Of a DNA stretch of 64,000 bases, positions 53,434 through 62,869 are shown piece by piece. Position 1 is the first letter of the stretch. Each line of letters begins with the position of its first letter. Position numbers and translations under genes: made by a program. The stretch is from positions 1,385,363-1,449,362 of the forward strand of contig NZ_KI421517.1 of assembly GCF_000473365.1 (NCBI RefSeq), written 5' to 3'. This DNA comes from Adhaeribacter aquaticus DSM 16391 (lineage in GTDB: Bacteria > Bacteroidota > Bacteroidia > Cytophagales > Hymenobacteraceae). The notes under the pieces are model-generated. The model made no database searches. It saw only the letters and a program-made list of their open reading frames with translations, and had not been told where the DNA came from.

Positions 53434-54387
53434 TTACCTGGTCATATCATCCATCAGCTTCGCAATTTCGGCGGGGTTAGCATCTGGCTTAAGCACCACA
53501 TACTCTTGTCGGCTATCGCGGTCGGTTATCCATTTATTGCTGCCATCGGCATTTACCTGACAATAGCCGTGGGTAACGGCACTAAAAAAATGGGTAGCTT
53601 CGTCCATTAGTAAAAATACAGCTACCTGATCCCAACTGGCCCGGCCCTGAAAATTATTGTATAGCTGATAAGCGCGGTAAACCGGGCTTTGGGGAGAAAG
53701 CTTATTCTTTAAATAATCGCCACCTGTTTTAATAACATTTCCTACTTCCCAGCCGGCAAAAGTTACGGGGTTTTGCCAATGCTGCAGGCTGTATAAAGTA
53801 GATCCCGGATCGGGACGATAAAAGTTTGCTTCTTTACCCTCCGGAAACGTGCCGCCCATACAAATCCACTTAACTACTTTTCTATGGGCAAGATCTTTTC
53901 CGCTTAGTTTAGAATATTTGTCACTACCAGATTTTAATAAGTTCTGAAAGTTAGTTAGGTGCCCAATTGTAATAATAACTACTGAGGAATCCGGACTTTG
54001 GCTCAACAACTTACGGTAAAGTGCGGTAGCATCAGCGGCTTTTTCGTGGGAAGCTAATTTGTGCGGAAATTCTTCTGCTATTTGTCGGGTGTATTTTGAA
54101 TGATTTTTTAACGCGGGTTGGTTTTTAAGGAAACCTATTGGCATTCGTGACTGGCCGAAATAGTTATTAATGGCATTCACACAAACAGGTGCAAACGGAT
54201 CGTCGCTGGTAACAATAACCCCAATAAAATCTATTTTCTTTTGGGCATGCAGGGTATGTAACATGGCTAAAGCTTCCACATCGTCTACATCCGAATCAAT
54301 ATCTGCATCCAGAATAACCTTGTATTGTGTATGCCCCAATAGTTGAAAACCCAGCAAAAGAAAGCAAAGAGCGGCTACTATTTTCAT
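53434..54387 (-). CDS. Exported nucleoside hydrolase-family protein
   Basis: The 317-residue product has a signal peptide (about 1-20, LCFLLLGFQLLGHTQ) and the calcium-binding motif of inosine-uridine nucleoside hydrolases: VILDADIDSDVDDVEALAML (DADxDxDD variant). VIITIGHLTNF and the conserved EVGN..TGG segment follow. Export suggests scavenging of nucleosides or modified sugars outside the cytoplasm. Confidence 0.88.
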   Translation of the reverse strand: MKIVAALCFLLLGFQLLGHTQYKVILDADIDSDVDDVEALAMLHTLHAQKKIDFIGVIVTSDDPFAPVCVNAINNYFGQSRMPIGFLKNQPALKNHSKYTRQIAEEFPHKLASHEKAADATALYRKLLSQSPDSSVVIITIGHLTNFQNLLKSGSDKYSKLSGKDLAHRKVVKWICMGGTFPEGKEANFYRPDPGSTLYSLQHWQNPVTFAGWEVGNVIKTGGDYLKNKLSPQSPVYRAYQLYNNFQGRASWDQVAVFLLMDEATHFFSAVTHGYCQVNADGSNKWITDRDSRQEYVVLKPDANPAEIAKLMDDMTR

Positions 54388-54652
54388 GACTTACAGTAGA
54401 AGTTTATAGTTGTCTTAAAAACTAAATGTAAGATAAATAAACTTGTTGCTATATAATTCAAACAAGAAGGCCATTAAAAAAAATAATTAATAGAATTCCT
54501 GTTATTTCCCACCAGACAACTTGTGGCTAAATAGTCGGCTAAAGCAATTTTGGCCAGCATAGCTTATTTATTATTATGACTTGGAAAGCTGTGCTAATAT
54601 TATAACCCTTAATAGAAGTAATGTCGTGCAATCCATTTTGTTCCCAGCTAGG
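54388..54652. other. Gene-free stretch
   Basis: Between the nucleoside hydrolase start and the terminator after the response regulator (329 bases including that terminator up to 54716) I see no gene. It must contain the promoter of the hydrolase gene. Confidence 0.45.
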
Positions 54653-54679
54653 AAAAACAAACGCCAGCAAAGGCTGGCG
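54653..54679 (-). terminator. Terminator of the PAS kinase operon
   Basis: On the minus strand CGCCAGC (complement of 54673-54679), loop CTTT, GCTGGCG and then TTTGTTTTT. It lies about 40 bases past the response regulator stop. Confidence 0.85.
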
Positions 54680-54716
54680 CAGGCATAAATATTTTTAAGT
54701 ATTAATAAGTTTATTA

Positions 54717-55163
54717 TTAGGAGATAAACTGCACATGATTGGGGAAAAACTCTTCGTAAATTGCTTTCACGTCGGGTTCTGTTAATGATTTAGAATAATG
54801 CCTTTTTACTTCCGGAAATTGTTTTAAGCGTTCTAAATCGTAGAAGCTAGCCGAAGAAGTAAGCATAAAAAGGGTAATATTTTGTTTTTGAACCAAGCCC
54901 GAATCTTTATAAGCTTCTAAAAATTCAAAGCCATCCATTACCGGCATTTTTATATCCATGAATATTAAATCTGGACACGGATATTCGGCAGATTTACTCT
55001 CATCGCAAGCATGATTTAAGTATTCCAGCGCCTGTTCGCCATCCTTAACTACTATAATACTTTCTGCTGCATTAAGTCCTTCTAATAAACGTTTGTTTAA
55101 ATAATTTGTAGTATCATCATCGTCTACCAACATAATTAACTTTAAGGGCAAAATTTTTCTCAT
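54717..55163 (-). CDS. Stand-alone response regulator
   Basis: The 148-residue product is a single receiver domain: acidic pocket LVDDDDTTNYLN (about 12-23), phosphoacceptor D in LIFMDIKMPVMDG (about 70), T in FMLTSSAS and K in YSKSLTEPD. There is no output domain, so it relays to another protein or acts by binding. It begins 6 bases after the PAS kinase gene and is its likely partner, a standard arrangement in Bacteroidota (RcpA-like). Confidence 0.93.
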   Translation of the reverse strand: MRKILPLKLIMLVDDDDTTNYLNKRLLEGLNAAESIIVVKDGEQALEYLNHACDESKSAEYPCPDLIFMDIKMPVMDGFEFLEAYKDSGLVQKQNITLFMLTSSASFYDLERLKQFPEVKRHYSKSLTEPDVKAIYEEFFPNHVQFIS

Positions 55164-55169
55164 TTCCTG

Positions 55170-57884
55170 CTAATTTTTCTCCTCGGTCCGAAAGTATATT
55201 TTAAAAGTTGTTCCTTTGTTTACTTCGCTTTCTACTTCTATATAACCACCTTGTTTTTCTACTAAGCGGTTTACTATATATAACCCAATACCTGAACCAG
55301 GTACATGGTTATGAAAGCGTTTAAACATTTTAAAGAGTTTTTCTTTATGGCGGGCTAAATTAATGCCTAAACCATTATCAGTCACTGTTACCAGAGTATA
55401 TTGGTCTTTTAATGCTGAAGTAATAGTAATAATTGGTGTTCGTTCTGGTGAACGATACTTGATGGCATTACTTAATAAATTATAAATTATGCTTTTTAAG
55501 GTTACATGCGAAAAATATACTTCCGGAGCAGCATTAAAGTCGGTTGTTATTTGAGCGCCCGCTTCCTGAATGATATCATTGATACTAAGTTTTACTTCTT
55601 CGGTTATAGTCTGTAAACTCAAATATTTCTGAACATGATCGGTAGCTTTCTGTACTTTTACAATATCAGATAAATCCTGAATGGTGGTATTAATCTGAAT
55701 TAAGGATTGCTGGAACATGGTTATCAGCTTGTCTGCATCCGGATCAGTAAAATGAGCAGAACTAATCAGCTCTGAAAATATCCTGGACATGCTAATAATA
55801 GGTAATTTCAGATCATGGGAAGCGGTGTACACAAAACTGTCCAGGTCAGCATTGGCTTTCTTTAGTTCGTCATTAGCAGAAATTAATTCTTCCTGCCAGC
55901 GTTTCTGTTCTTCTATATCGGTGCAGGTACCAAACCATTTTGTTATTTCGCCCTGGGCATTACGCATAGGTACAGCCTGACCCAAGAACCATTTATAAGT
56001 ACCTTCTTTACTTTTAAACCGATATTCTATTTCGTAGAACGCCCCTGTCTGAAGTGAATGTTGCCAGCGTTGGTGGGCTCTTTCCCGGTCATCGGGGTGT
56101 AATAAGTTATTCCACATTTCTGTGCCCTGGCTAGCTTCTACGGTATACCCGGTGAAATCTATCCAGCGCTGGTTAAAATAATCATGAAATCCATTGGAAT
56201 CAGTAGTCCAAATTAATTGCGGAATGGTTTCGGCCAAAAACTGGAAGCGTTCTTTTTCCTGGATCAATTCTTCTGATAGCTTCTGGGCTTCCTGCTTGGC
56301 CAGCACTTTATCCGTTACTTCAATGGCAAGAATCAATACTCCTTCTATGGCATCTTGTATGTTCCGGAAGGGCTGATAAGTAAAATCATAATAGCCTTCT
56401 GTTAAGTTGCCATTGTTTTGCCGATCTACCATTACCAGCGTTTCCCAGAAGAATAAGGGTTTGCCTGTTTCATAAACCTGCCGCATATAGCTGGTTAAGC
56501 CTTGTTCTTCTATTTCGGGCCAGGCTTTACTTAGTGGTAAACCAACGCATTCGCGGTTTCCAAACAATTTTTGGATACCAGGTGTGGCAAAGTCGATAAT
56601 TTGTTCTTCCCCTTTGATCAGGCAGAAATGAGCAGGCGCCTGCCCTAATATAAGTTGTATTTTCTCATCCTGCTCTTGTAGCTTTTGGGTTAACTTTTTC
56701 TGGTCGTCGATAAACGTACAGGTGCCGGTCCAGATATCTATTTCTCCTTCGCTGTTCCTGATTGGTACGCCACGGGTCAGGAACCATTTATATTCCATTT
56801 CCGGAGCCTTTAAATACCGGTTTTCAATTTCAAAAGGTACTCCTGTTTTTAGCGCGTTTTCCCAAATAGTGATTGTTCGTTTCCGGTCATCGGGGTACAT
56901 AAAATGTGCCCACTCTAGTTTATACAAATCTTCTAAAGTTACCCCAAGAAAGTTTGACCATTGTTGGTTATAGTAAGTTACTTGTCCGGCAGTATTTGCC
57001 ATCCAGGACATATGAGGCATACTTTCCAACACCTGGCTCAAACGGATTGCATTATCTTTGGCTTCCAGTTCCGCTTTTTTATTGATGGTAATATCTACCA
57101 TTGCGCCAATCATCCGATAACCTAGGCCATTTTCGTCGCGGAAAACCGTACCTCTATCTAAAATTTCTGCATAGGTACCATCTTTCTTTTTAAACCTATA
57201 GATGTCACTCCAAAGGCTTTGCCCGGCCGACTCAATTACCTGATGAATGCTAGCTACTACCCGCTGGGCATCTTCCGGGTGGATGCGGGAGTACCAGGAT
57301 TCAATGGTTGGTTCTGTTTCCTGGGGAGCATAACCAAAACCTGTATTAAATCCATCGCTCCACCAAATGTCATTGGTTATTAAATTCCAGTCCCATACCA
57401 CATCGTTTATGGTTTGGGTCATGGCTTTTATAAGTTCTTCGTTGCGTAAGGCAACTTCTTTTTTCTTCTCTTTTTCTGTAACATCCTTTACCTGGTGAAT
57501 CAAAGCTATCAGTTCTCCGGAAACATCAAGAATGGGGGTGTTTACAGGTTCCCAATACCGTTCCTCAAAACCTCCGCCTAGTTCTGCCGGTTTAGGAATA
57601 TCGTAGCGCTGAACAGGCATGGCTTGGGGCCTTTTGGTTTGAATAACCTGTAAAAGAGAGCGCTTTAAATTATTAACCGAATTTGTTTCTAATACATCTG
57701 GATTATCCGGAAAAACATCAAACAAGTATTGACCGATAATGGCGGAGCGTTTAGTTAAAGTAGCTTCTAAATAAGCCTCGCTTACATGCTGAATAGTAAG
57801 ATCGGTATCCAGAACAAGGAATTGCCCGGGGAAGGAATTAAGTAAAAATTGCAAATCAAGGATTTTTGCAGCAGGATTAACCAT
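55170..57884 (-). CDS. Cytoplasmic multi-PAS sensor histidine kinase
   Basis: The 904-residue protein has no membrane segment. About five PAS domains come first: about 5-125 (FLVLDTDLTIQHVSEAYLEA), 150-275 (SRIHPEDAQRV; PAS_3), 285-400 (MPHMSWMANTAGQVTYYNQQ), 410-545 (PAHFCLIKGEEQIIDFATPG) and 555-680 (QLIWTTDSNGFHDYFNQRWI). HisKA follows with YTASHDLKLPI and the phospho-His, then ATPase motifs NLLSNAIKYRS, VTDNGLGIN and GSGIGLYIVNRL. This is a soluble sensor that could read redox, light or small ligands; no haem- or flavin-binding cysteine is visible. Its partner regulator is next. Confidence 0.94.
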   Translation of the reverse strand: MVNPAAKILDLQFLLNSFPGQFLVLDTDLTIQHVSEAYLEATLTKRSAIIGQYLFDVFPDNPDVLETNSVNNLKRSLLQVIQTKRPQAMPVQRYDIPKPAELGGGFEERYWEPVNTPILDVSGELIALIHQVKDVTEKEKKKEVALRNEELIKAMTQTINDVVWDWNLITNDIWWSDGFNTGFGYAPQETEPTIESWYSRIHPEDAQRVVASIHQVIESAGQSLWSDIYRFKKKDGTYAEILDRGTVFRDENGLGYRMIGAMVDITINKKAELEAKDNAIRLSQVLESMPHMSWMANTAGQVTYYNQQWSNFLGVTLEDLYKLEWAHFMYPDDRKRTITIWENALKTGVPFEIENRYLKAPEMEYKWFLTRGVPIRNSEGEIDIWTGTCTFIDDQKKLTQKLQEQDEKIQLILGQAPAHFCLIKGEEQIIDFATPGIQKLFGNRECVGLPLSKAWPEIEEQGLTSYMRQVYETGKPLFFWETLVMVDRQNNGNLTEGYYDFTYQPFRNIQDAIEGVLILAIEVTDKVLAKQEAQKLSEELIQEKERFQFLAETIPQLIWTTDSNGFHDYFNQRWIDFTGYTVEASQGTEMWNNLLHPDDRERAHQRWQHSLQTGAFYEIEYRFKSKEGTYKWFLGQAVPMRNAQGEITKWFGTCTDIEEQKRWQEELISANDELKKANADLDSFVYTASHDLKLPIISMSRIFSELISSAHFTDPDADKLITMFQQSLIQINTTIQDLSDIVKVQKATDHVQKYLSLQTITEEVKLSINDIIQEAGAQITTDFNAAPEVYFSHVTLKSIIYNLLSNAIKYRSPERTPIITITSALKDQYTLVTVTDNGLGINLARHKEKLFKMFKRFHNHVPGSGIGLYIVNRLVEKQGGYIEVESEVNKGTTFKIYFRTEEKN

Positions 57885-58022
57885 GCAACTAAATAAAAGC
57901 TAAGTAAAACAGGAAGTTTTGTAGAAATAAAACTTTTGGTATACTTTTAAATAAAAAAAAGGTTACTGTCTGTTCAGGTCCTCAAATCGTTAGCAGGTAC
58001 TTAAGTCCTGCTTTATAGTTCT

Positions 58023-58793
58023 ATGCGCCACTGGTTGTATTTTTTTTTCCTGATATGTTTTTCCTTAGGATGCGGACAGAATAACTCCAGGCAGGAAGTT
58101 ATTGCTTCCTCCGAAACCAATAATGAGGCTTCATCCATTATTAACAAAGCCATTGCGGTTCATGGCGGAGAGAATTTTAATCAGGTAGCCATAACTTTTA
58201 ATTTTCGGGATAAACATTATACCGCCACCCGTAAAAATGGATTGTATACCTATACCCACTCTTTTTCTGATTCAACGGGGCAGGTACGAGATGTTTTAAA
58301 AAACAATAGCTTTTCCCGCTTTATTAACGGGCAAAAGATAGCGTTACCGGCCGAGCGGGTGAAAGCATTTAGTTCTTCAGTTAATTCAGTAATTTATTTT
58401 GCGTTGCTGCCTTTGGGCCTGAATGATCCGGCTGTAGAAAAAGAGCTTTTAGGTAAAGTTGTCATCAATAAAATTCCTTATTATAAAATTAAAGTTGGTT
58501 TTAGGCAGGAAGGTGGCGGCGAAGATTTTCAGGACGAGTTCCTGTACTACATTAATCAAAAGACTTTTACAATGGATTACCTGGCTTATACCTTTGCTAC
58601 CGATGGCGGAGGTATTCGTTTCCGGAAGGCCATAAACCCAAAAAGAGTTGGTGGTATTTTGTTTCAGGAATATATTAATTATGAACCTAAAGCGGCCATT
58701 GATTTCTGGGAAATAGAACAAGCTTTTGAAACCGGCAGATTAACTGAACTTTCTCGTATTGAACTAAGACAAATAAAGGTTAAAGCCTTTTAG
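58023..58793 (+). CDS. Lipoprotein, DUF6503-like
   Basis: The 256-residue product has a lipobox signal (FFFLICFSLGCGQN, Cys 17), so it is a lipid-anchored envelope protein. The mature part (IINKAIAVHGGENFNQVAIT, FNFRDKHYTATRKNGLYTYT, ... GGGEDFQDEFLYYINQKTF) has the beta-rich pattern of the DUF6503 family, related in shape to LolA-type lipid carriers. The function is unknown. It is alone on this strand, divergent from the PAS kinase. Confidence 0.82.
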   Translation: MRHWLYFFFLICFSLGCGQNNSRQEVIASSETNNEASSIINKAIAVHGGENFNQVAITFNFRDKHYTATRKNGLYTYTHSFSDSTGQVRDVLKNNSFSRFINGQKIALPAERVKAFSSSVNSVIYFALLPLGLNDPAVEKELLGKVVINKIPYYKIKVGFRQEGGGEDFQDEFLYYINQKTFTMDYLAYTFATDGGGIRFRKAINPKRVGGILFQEYINYEPKAAIDFWEIEQAFETGRLTELSRIELRQIKVKAF

Positions 58794-59005
58794 AAGTTGG
58801 TTCTTGTCTGGCCTTGCCAATAGTTACTTATTGCTTTTATTCTTCTATAGTAGCCTTTCTCTTTTAAATCAAATCTGATTTTATACCTGTTATATCTTAA
58901 TGTTTGCTTCATTGAATCCAGGTTTTAACTTCTCAAAAAACAGGGCGTATACCCAAATAGCCTAGTTATTAGGTGTTGTTGATTTTAAAGAACTAAAATA
59001 ATACT

Positions 59006-59660
59006 ATGAAAAAGAGGTGAGCAGGCAGGCAGGTGTGCCTATGGCTTTTAGGGGCAACTATTTTTTTAGTGCTTGTAACCAGAATTCAAGCCAGACCGAA
59101 GCAACGCAAACCGGGGAGCATGCCGAGCATAATACGGAAGCCGGCAATCTAATAAAATTATGGACCTGATGCATGAAAACATGACGGACATGCAAAAAGT
59201 AAAAATGGTTGGTGATCCGGATACTGATTTTACCAATTTAATGGCCGCTCACCACCAAGGCGGAGTAAGCATGGCGGAAGAAGAAGAAAGCAATGGGAAA
59301 GATGCGATGTTGGTAAATATGGCTAAAAAGATACGGACAACCCAACAAGAGGAAATGGATAAACTCAGAAAGTTTGCTGATGACCACAAGAATGCTAAAG
59401 GCGACACTGCCCTTACCATGCAAATGATGCAGCCCATGAAGGTAATGATGGCCAACATGAACCATAACATGAGCGGTTCTACCGATCATCATTTTGCGGT
59501 GCTGATGAGCCAGCACCACCAGAGTGGTATAGAAATGGTGAACATTTACCTGGACCGGGCTAAAGTGCCGGAAATAAAAGCGATGGCGCAGAAAATGAAG
59601 AATGACCAGCAAAAAGAGAAGCAGGTGCTGGATAAGTGGTTACAAGAACATAAACCGTAA
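59006..59660 (+). pseudogene. Frameshifted DUF305 gene
   Basis: The intact 3' part (from M at 59160, 166 residues) holds two DUF305 repeats with their HHQ motifs (LMAAHHQGGVSMAEEE and LMSQHHQSGIEMVNIY). DUF305 proteins are ferritin-like, often linked to copper or metal stress. The 5' part is broken: a signal-like run (LWLLGATIFLVLV) sits in one frame, and the lipobox continuation SACNQNSSQTEATQTGEHAE in another, joined at a seven-T tract near 59065. A second shift near 59155 leads into LMDLMHENM. Either the gene is dead or read errors in a homopolymer are present. Confidence 0.7.
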
Positions 59661-59687
59661 TAATTGGTTTTGTTTTAAACTAAATCT

Positions 59688-59721
59688 AAGAAGGGACTCC
59701 TATAAAGAGTCCCTTCTTTAT
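59688..59721 (+). terminator. Terminator after the DUF305 gene
   Basis: A perfect 12-bp stem (59688-59699 with 59707-59718) with a 7-base loop. The T tract is short. Confidence 0.75.
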
Positions 59722-59822
59722 GAAAAAGCGATTACCATCTTAAAATTATTTTATAAAACCATAAAAGCGTATAGTTTTGCGTCAGCTACTAATTTTCTGG
59801 TTGTGTTTAAATTGCGGGTATT

Positions 59823-60551
59823 ATGAGAATATGTGTTGCCCAAACCAGACCTATTAAAGGAAATATCCAACGCAATATCGAGCATCATCTAAAGCTGATA
59901 AAGCTTGCTTTGCCTCATAACGTGGATATTATTATTTTTCCTGAATTATCTATAACGGGATATGAACCAGCCTTAGCCAATGAGTTAGCAACCACTCCCG
60001 ATGATCCCAGATTCAATTCCTTTCAGGAATTGAGTGATTCTAACCGGATTACTATTGGGATTGGAGTACCTACGCGACAAGACAATGGTATTGGTATAAG
60101 TTTAGTGCTTTTTACCCCTAACCGGCCTCGCGAAACTTACACTAAAAAATACTTGCACCCTGATGAAGAACCCTACTTTGTAAGCGGAAGGAATACGCTT
60201 AATTTTATTGGCGAATATCACCATACAGCGCTGGCAATTTGCTATGAAATATCGGTGCCTGAAAATGCCGAAACTGCTTTTAAACAAGGCGCAACTATTT
60301 ATTTGGCTAGTGTAGCAAAATCAGTTTCTGGTATGGCTAAAGCACAGGAAAGATTAGCAGAAATTTCCAGAAAATACGCCATGACAGTAGCAGTAGCTAA
60401 TTGTGTTGGTTACTGTGATAACGTTCATTGTGGTGGGGAAACAGCTATCTGGAGTAACAATGGTTTACTGAAGGGGCAGTTAAACGATGCCTCTGAAGGA
60501 TTATTAATCTTTGATATAGATACTCAGGAAGTAATTGAAAAATTATTATAA
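59823..60551 (+). CDS. Carbon-nitrogen hydrolase (nitrilase superfamily)
   Basis: The 242-residue product has the Glu-Lys-Cys triad: E41 in IFPELSITGYEP, K in YTKKYLHPDEEPYF (about 102), C in LAICYEISVPENA (about 140). This class hydrolyses amides such as omega-amides or N-carbamoyl compounds. It is slightly short at its C-terminus compared with 260-270 residue relatives but all catalytic residues are present. The substrate is unknown. Confidence 0.9.
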   Translation: MRICVAQTRPIKGNIQRNIEHHLKLIKLALPHNVDIIIFPELSITGYEPALANELATTPDDPRFNSFQELSDSNRITIGIGVPTRQDNGIGISLVLFTPNRPRETYTKKYLHPDEEPYFVSGRNTLNFIGEYHHTALAICYEISVPENAETAFKQGATIYLASVAKSVSGMAKAQERLAEISRKYAMTVAVANCVGYCDNVHCGGETAIWSNNGLLKGQLNDASEGLLIFDIDTQEVIEKLL

Positions 60552-60623
60552 ATTAGGTGGTGCTATCTGAGTTTTTATGGGAGGTACAAAATTATTTTTT
60601 CATCTAAAACAGCTGGTTATAAA

Positions 60624-61856
60624 TTGCCCCTCAATTTTTCTCCTTTTGAAGTACTTCTTCTCATTGGTATTACCCAAGGTTTTTTAATAGCTGGTTCTAT
60701 ATGGCTGAACCAGCATAAAAGTGTAAGTAAGCTTTTGTTGTCCGGAATACTAGTCGTTTTTAATTTTTTATGCATCAAAATTCTTATCCATACCACCGGA
60801 CTGTGGAACACACCGTACTTTCGCTACCTGCCTTTGGCGTTCGAGCTTGCCATACAGCCCCTTATTTGGTTGTACATAGCCTCTTTAACGAAACCAAATT
60901 TTAAGCTCCATAAGAGATACCTGCTACATTTTGTTCCTTGTGTTATTTCCTTGGCTTATTCAGTTGCCGTTTACCTGGCTACCATATCCCGGGTAGCATT
61001 AGAAGCTAAAGACGCTATTGCCAATAGCTTTTATTTTAACCCGGTAAAGGAAGTAGAGGATTACCTTTCGGTTGTTTCTGCTGTAATATATTGGATGGCG
61101 GGTTCCCGGCTTGTTCTGCAGTATAGGCGTTGGCTTTATGCCAATATTTCTCAAACAGATTACCCTACCTATGCCTGGTTAAGAAATATAATGCTTCTAA
61201 TGGGTGTGCTCATTATAGGATTAACGGTAGCGGTTACCCTGGATTATCTCTTCCATTTTGGAGCCCTGTATTTTATACATTGGCAGATATTTTTTGTCTA
61301 TATGGCTATGCTGGTCTATTATCTTGGATTTAAAGGGGCTCAGATACCAGATAAAAAATTTGCTTTTATCCAAATAGGCGATGAATCAGAAAAGAAACCT
61401 GAGCCATTCTTTCAGGAGATAGATGGAGGTCAGGAGGTTGGCTTACAGGAAACAACAATAGCCTCAATCAGCCAAACAGAAGAAGAGTTAAAGCTATCCG
61501 AAGAGAAAAAGCAGCAGGTAAAAGAAGCTATCCGGAAGGCCCTGGAAACAGACGAAATGTACCTGGACCCAGAGCTGAATTTACAAAAGCTGGCAAAAGC
61601 AGTGCAGACAAGTCCGGCAATAGTATCTGCGGTTATCAATAACAGTTTTCAGAAAAGCTTTCGGAATTTGATTAATGAATACCGGGTAGAGAAGGTGAAG
61701 CAGCGATTAACAGAGCCGGCCTCCAATCAGTTTTCTATTCTGGGCATTGCCTATGAATGTGGCTTTAATTCTGAGGCGAGTTTCTACCGGATATTTAAAG
61801 CAACGGTGGGTATTTCGCCTAAAGAGTATATAAACCAGTTTCGCTCTCTCCAATAG
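60624..61856 (+). CDS. AraC-family regulator with seven-helix membrane sensor
   Basis: The 410-residue product has about six to seven membrane helices in residues 1-245 (VLLLIGITQGFLIAGSIWL, LLLSGILVVFNFLCIKILI and so on), a charged linker rich in glutamate (about 250-300), and a C-terminal AraC DNA-binding domain (about 310-410) with LQKLAKAVQTSPAIVSAVIN and SILGIAYECGFNSEASFYRI, FKATVGISPKEYI. No ATG is in frame near the start; TTG 60624 is used. It lies 127 bases upstream of the C10 peptidase gene, with a perfect palindrome in between. Confidence 0.88.
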   Translation: MPLNFSPFEVLLLIGITQGFLIAGSIWLNQHKSVSKLLLSGILVVFNFLCIKILIHTTGLWNTPYFRYLPLAFELAIQPLIWLYIASLTKPNFKLHKRYLLHFVPCVISLAYSVAVYLATISRVALEAKDAIANSFYFNPVKEVEDYLSVVSAVIYWMAGSRLVLQYRRWLYANISQTDYPTYAWLRNIMLLMGVLIIGLTVAVTLDYLFHFGALYFIHWQIFFVYMAMLVYYLGFKGAQIPDKKFAFIQIGDESEKKPEPFFQEIDGGQEVGLQETTIASISQTEEELKLSEEKKQQVKEAIRKALETDEMYLDPELNLQKLAKAVQTSPAIVSAVINNSFQKSFRNLINEYRVEKVKQRLTEPASNQFSILGIAYECGFNSEASFYRIFKATVGISPKEYINQFRSLQ

Positions 61857-61911
61857 AACACTTAAATCCTATTGTCCGACTCTCAAAAAGTCTAAATAAT
61901 TAAATATTTGC

Positions 61912-61931
61912 TCTCAAAACATATTTTGAGA
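61912..61931. promoter_or_regulatory. Palindrome TCTCAAAA-CATA-TTTTGAGA before the C10 peptidase gene
   Basis: Perfect 8-bp arms (61912-61919, 61924-61931) with a 4-base spacer. A further TCTCAAAA lies at 61881-61888 (31 bases earlier, three helical turns), and CTCAAAA at 61962-61968. This looks like a set of binding sites for a dimeric regulator, perhaps the membrane AraC protein. Confidence 0.55.
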
Positions 61932-61983
61932 ATAAAAAGGCATTTTGTTTCTCTTGTTTTGCTCAAAATAAACGAAGAGAAAA

Positions 61984-62751
61984 ATGAAAATTATTTTTGT
62001 TTCCCTGATTTTGCTATTGGTCTTATTCGTTACTGTTTCGGCCTCATTCCCTTTTTTACCTAATTATAATTCTTGTGTAGCAGAAGATGGAGGCTTACTA
62101 AAAACCCAATGGAAGCAAATGGGCGGCTTCGAAAAATTTACACCCGATAAATTAAGACTTGGTTGTTGGAGTACTGCCCTGGCACAAATTGTTTATTACC
62201 ATCAGTTAAAGCCATTTGGGCAAGTGCAATATATCTCCCGGCAAGGATATAAAATAAACCAAAAGTTAGACAGTTTGCCATTCAATTTTAAACTCTTTAG
62301 CGCCTCTATTGATTCGAATACAACTGAAGAAGCGGCGAACGAAATGGCAAGGTATAATTACTATGCGGCGTTGGTTGTTCAGAAAGATTTTGGCACCGAC
62401 CGGTACATGAATAAATTAGCACCGGCCAGGTTATTTGAAAAACACTTTAATGTAAAGGCTGAACGCTTTATTTCTTTTCATCAAATTGCGCCCTATACCT
62501 TAGGTAAACTGGAGAAAGTAATTTATAACGAATTGAATGAAAAACGACCGGTTTTCCTGCACTTTGCCAACTTGAAAGACTTTGGTCACTCGCTGGTTAT
62601 TGATGGCTATTGTTATAAAGACGGCGTTTTTATGGTACATACCAACCAGGGCCAGGGCGGACCAACGGATGGCTGGTATAATTTTTACAAAGGTATTCTC
62701 AGACCTGATGATAATGCTTTACGGGTGGTATATACTTTTAAACCCCAATAA
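61984..62751 (+). CDS. Exported C10-family (streptopain-like) cysteine peptidase
   Basis: The 255-residue product has a signal peptide (about 1-20). The catalytic Cys is C61 in LRLGCWSTALAQIVYYH, as in the GC.atA.AQimyyh motif of C10 peptidases, and the catalytic His is H202 in FGHSLVIDGYCYKDGVFMVH. TNQGQGGPTDGWY corresponds to the WGWGG..G.Y ending. There is no long propeptide: the Cys comes only 40 residues after the signal, so it may be active at once or be held back otherwise. Its regulator may be the membrane AraC gene upstream. Confidence 0.8.
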   Translation: MKIIFVSLILLLVLFVTVSASFPFLPNYNSCVAEDGGLLKTQWKQMGGFEKFTPDKLRLGCWSTALAQIVYYHQLKPFGQVQYISRQGYKINQKLDSLPFNFKLFSASIDSNTTEEAANEMARYNYYAALVVQKDFGTDRYMNKLAPARLFEKHFNVKAERFISFHQIAPYTLGKLEKVIYNELNEKRPVFLHFANLKDFGHSLVIDGYCYKDGVFMVHTNQGQGGPTDGWYNFYKGILRPDDNALRVVYTFKPQ

Positions 62752-62869
62752 ATACCAAGTGCCAGCGCTGAATTATAATTAGAGATAGCTATAAAGGTTT
62801 AAATCCCGTAAATGGGGTACAGTAAAATTTTAGTAACCATTACTTTTTAGGTAAATACTAAATACCTGT

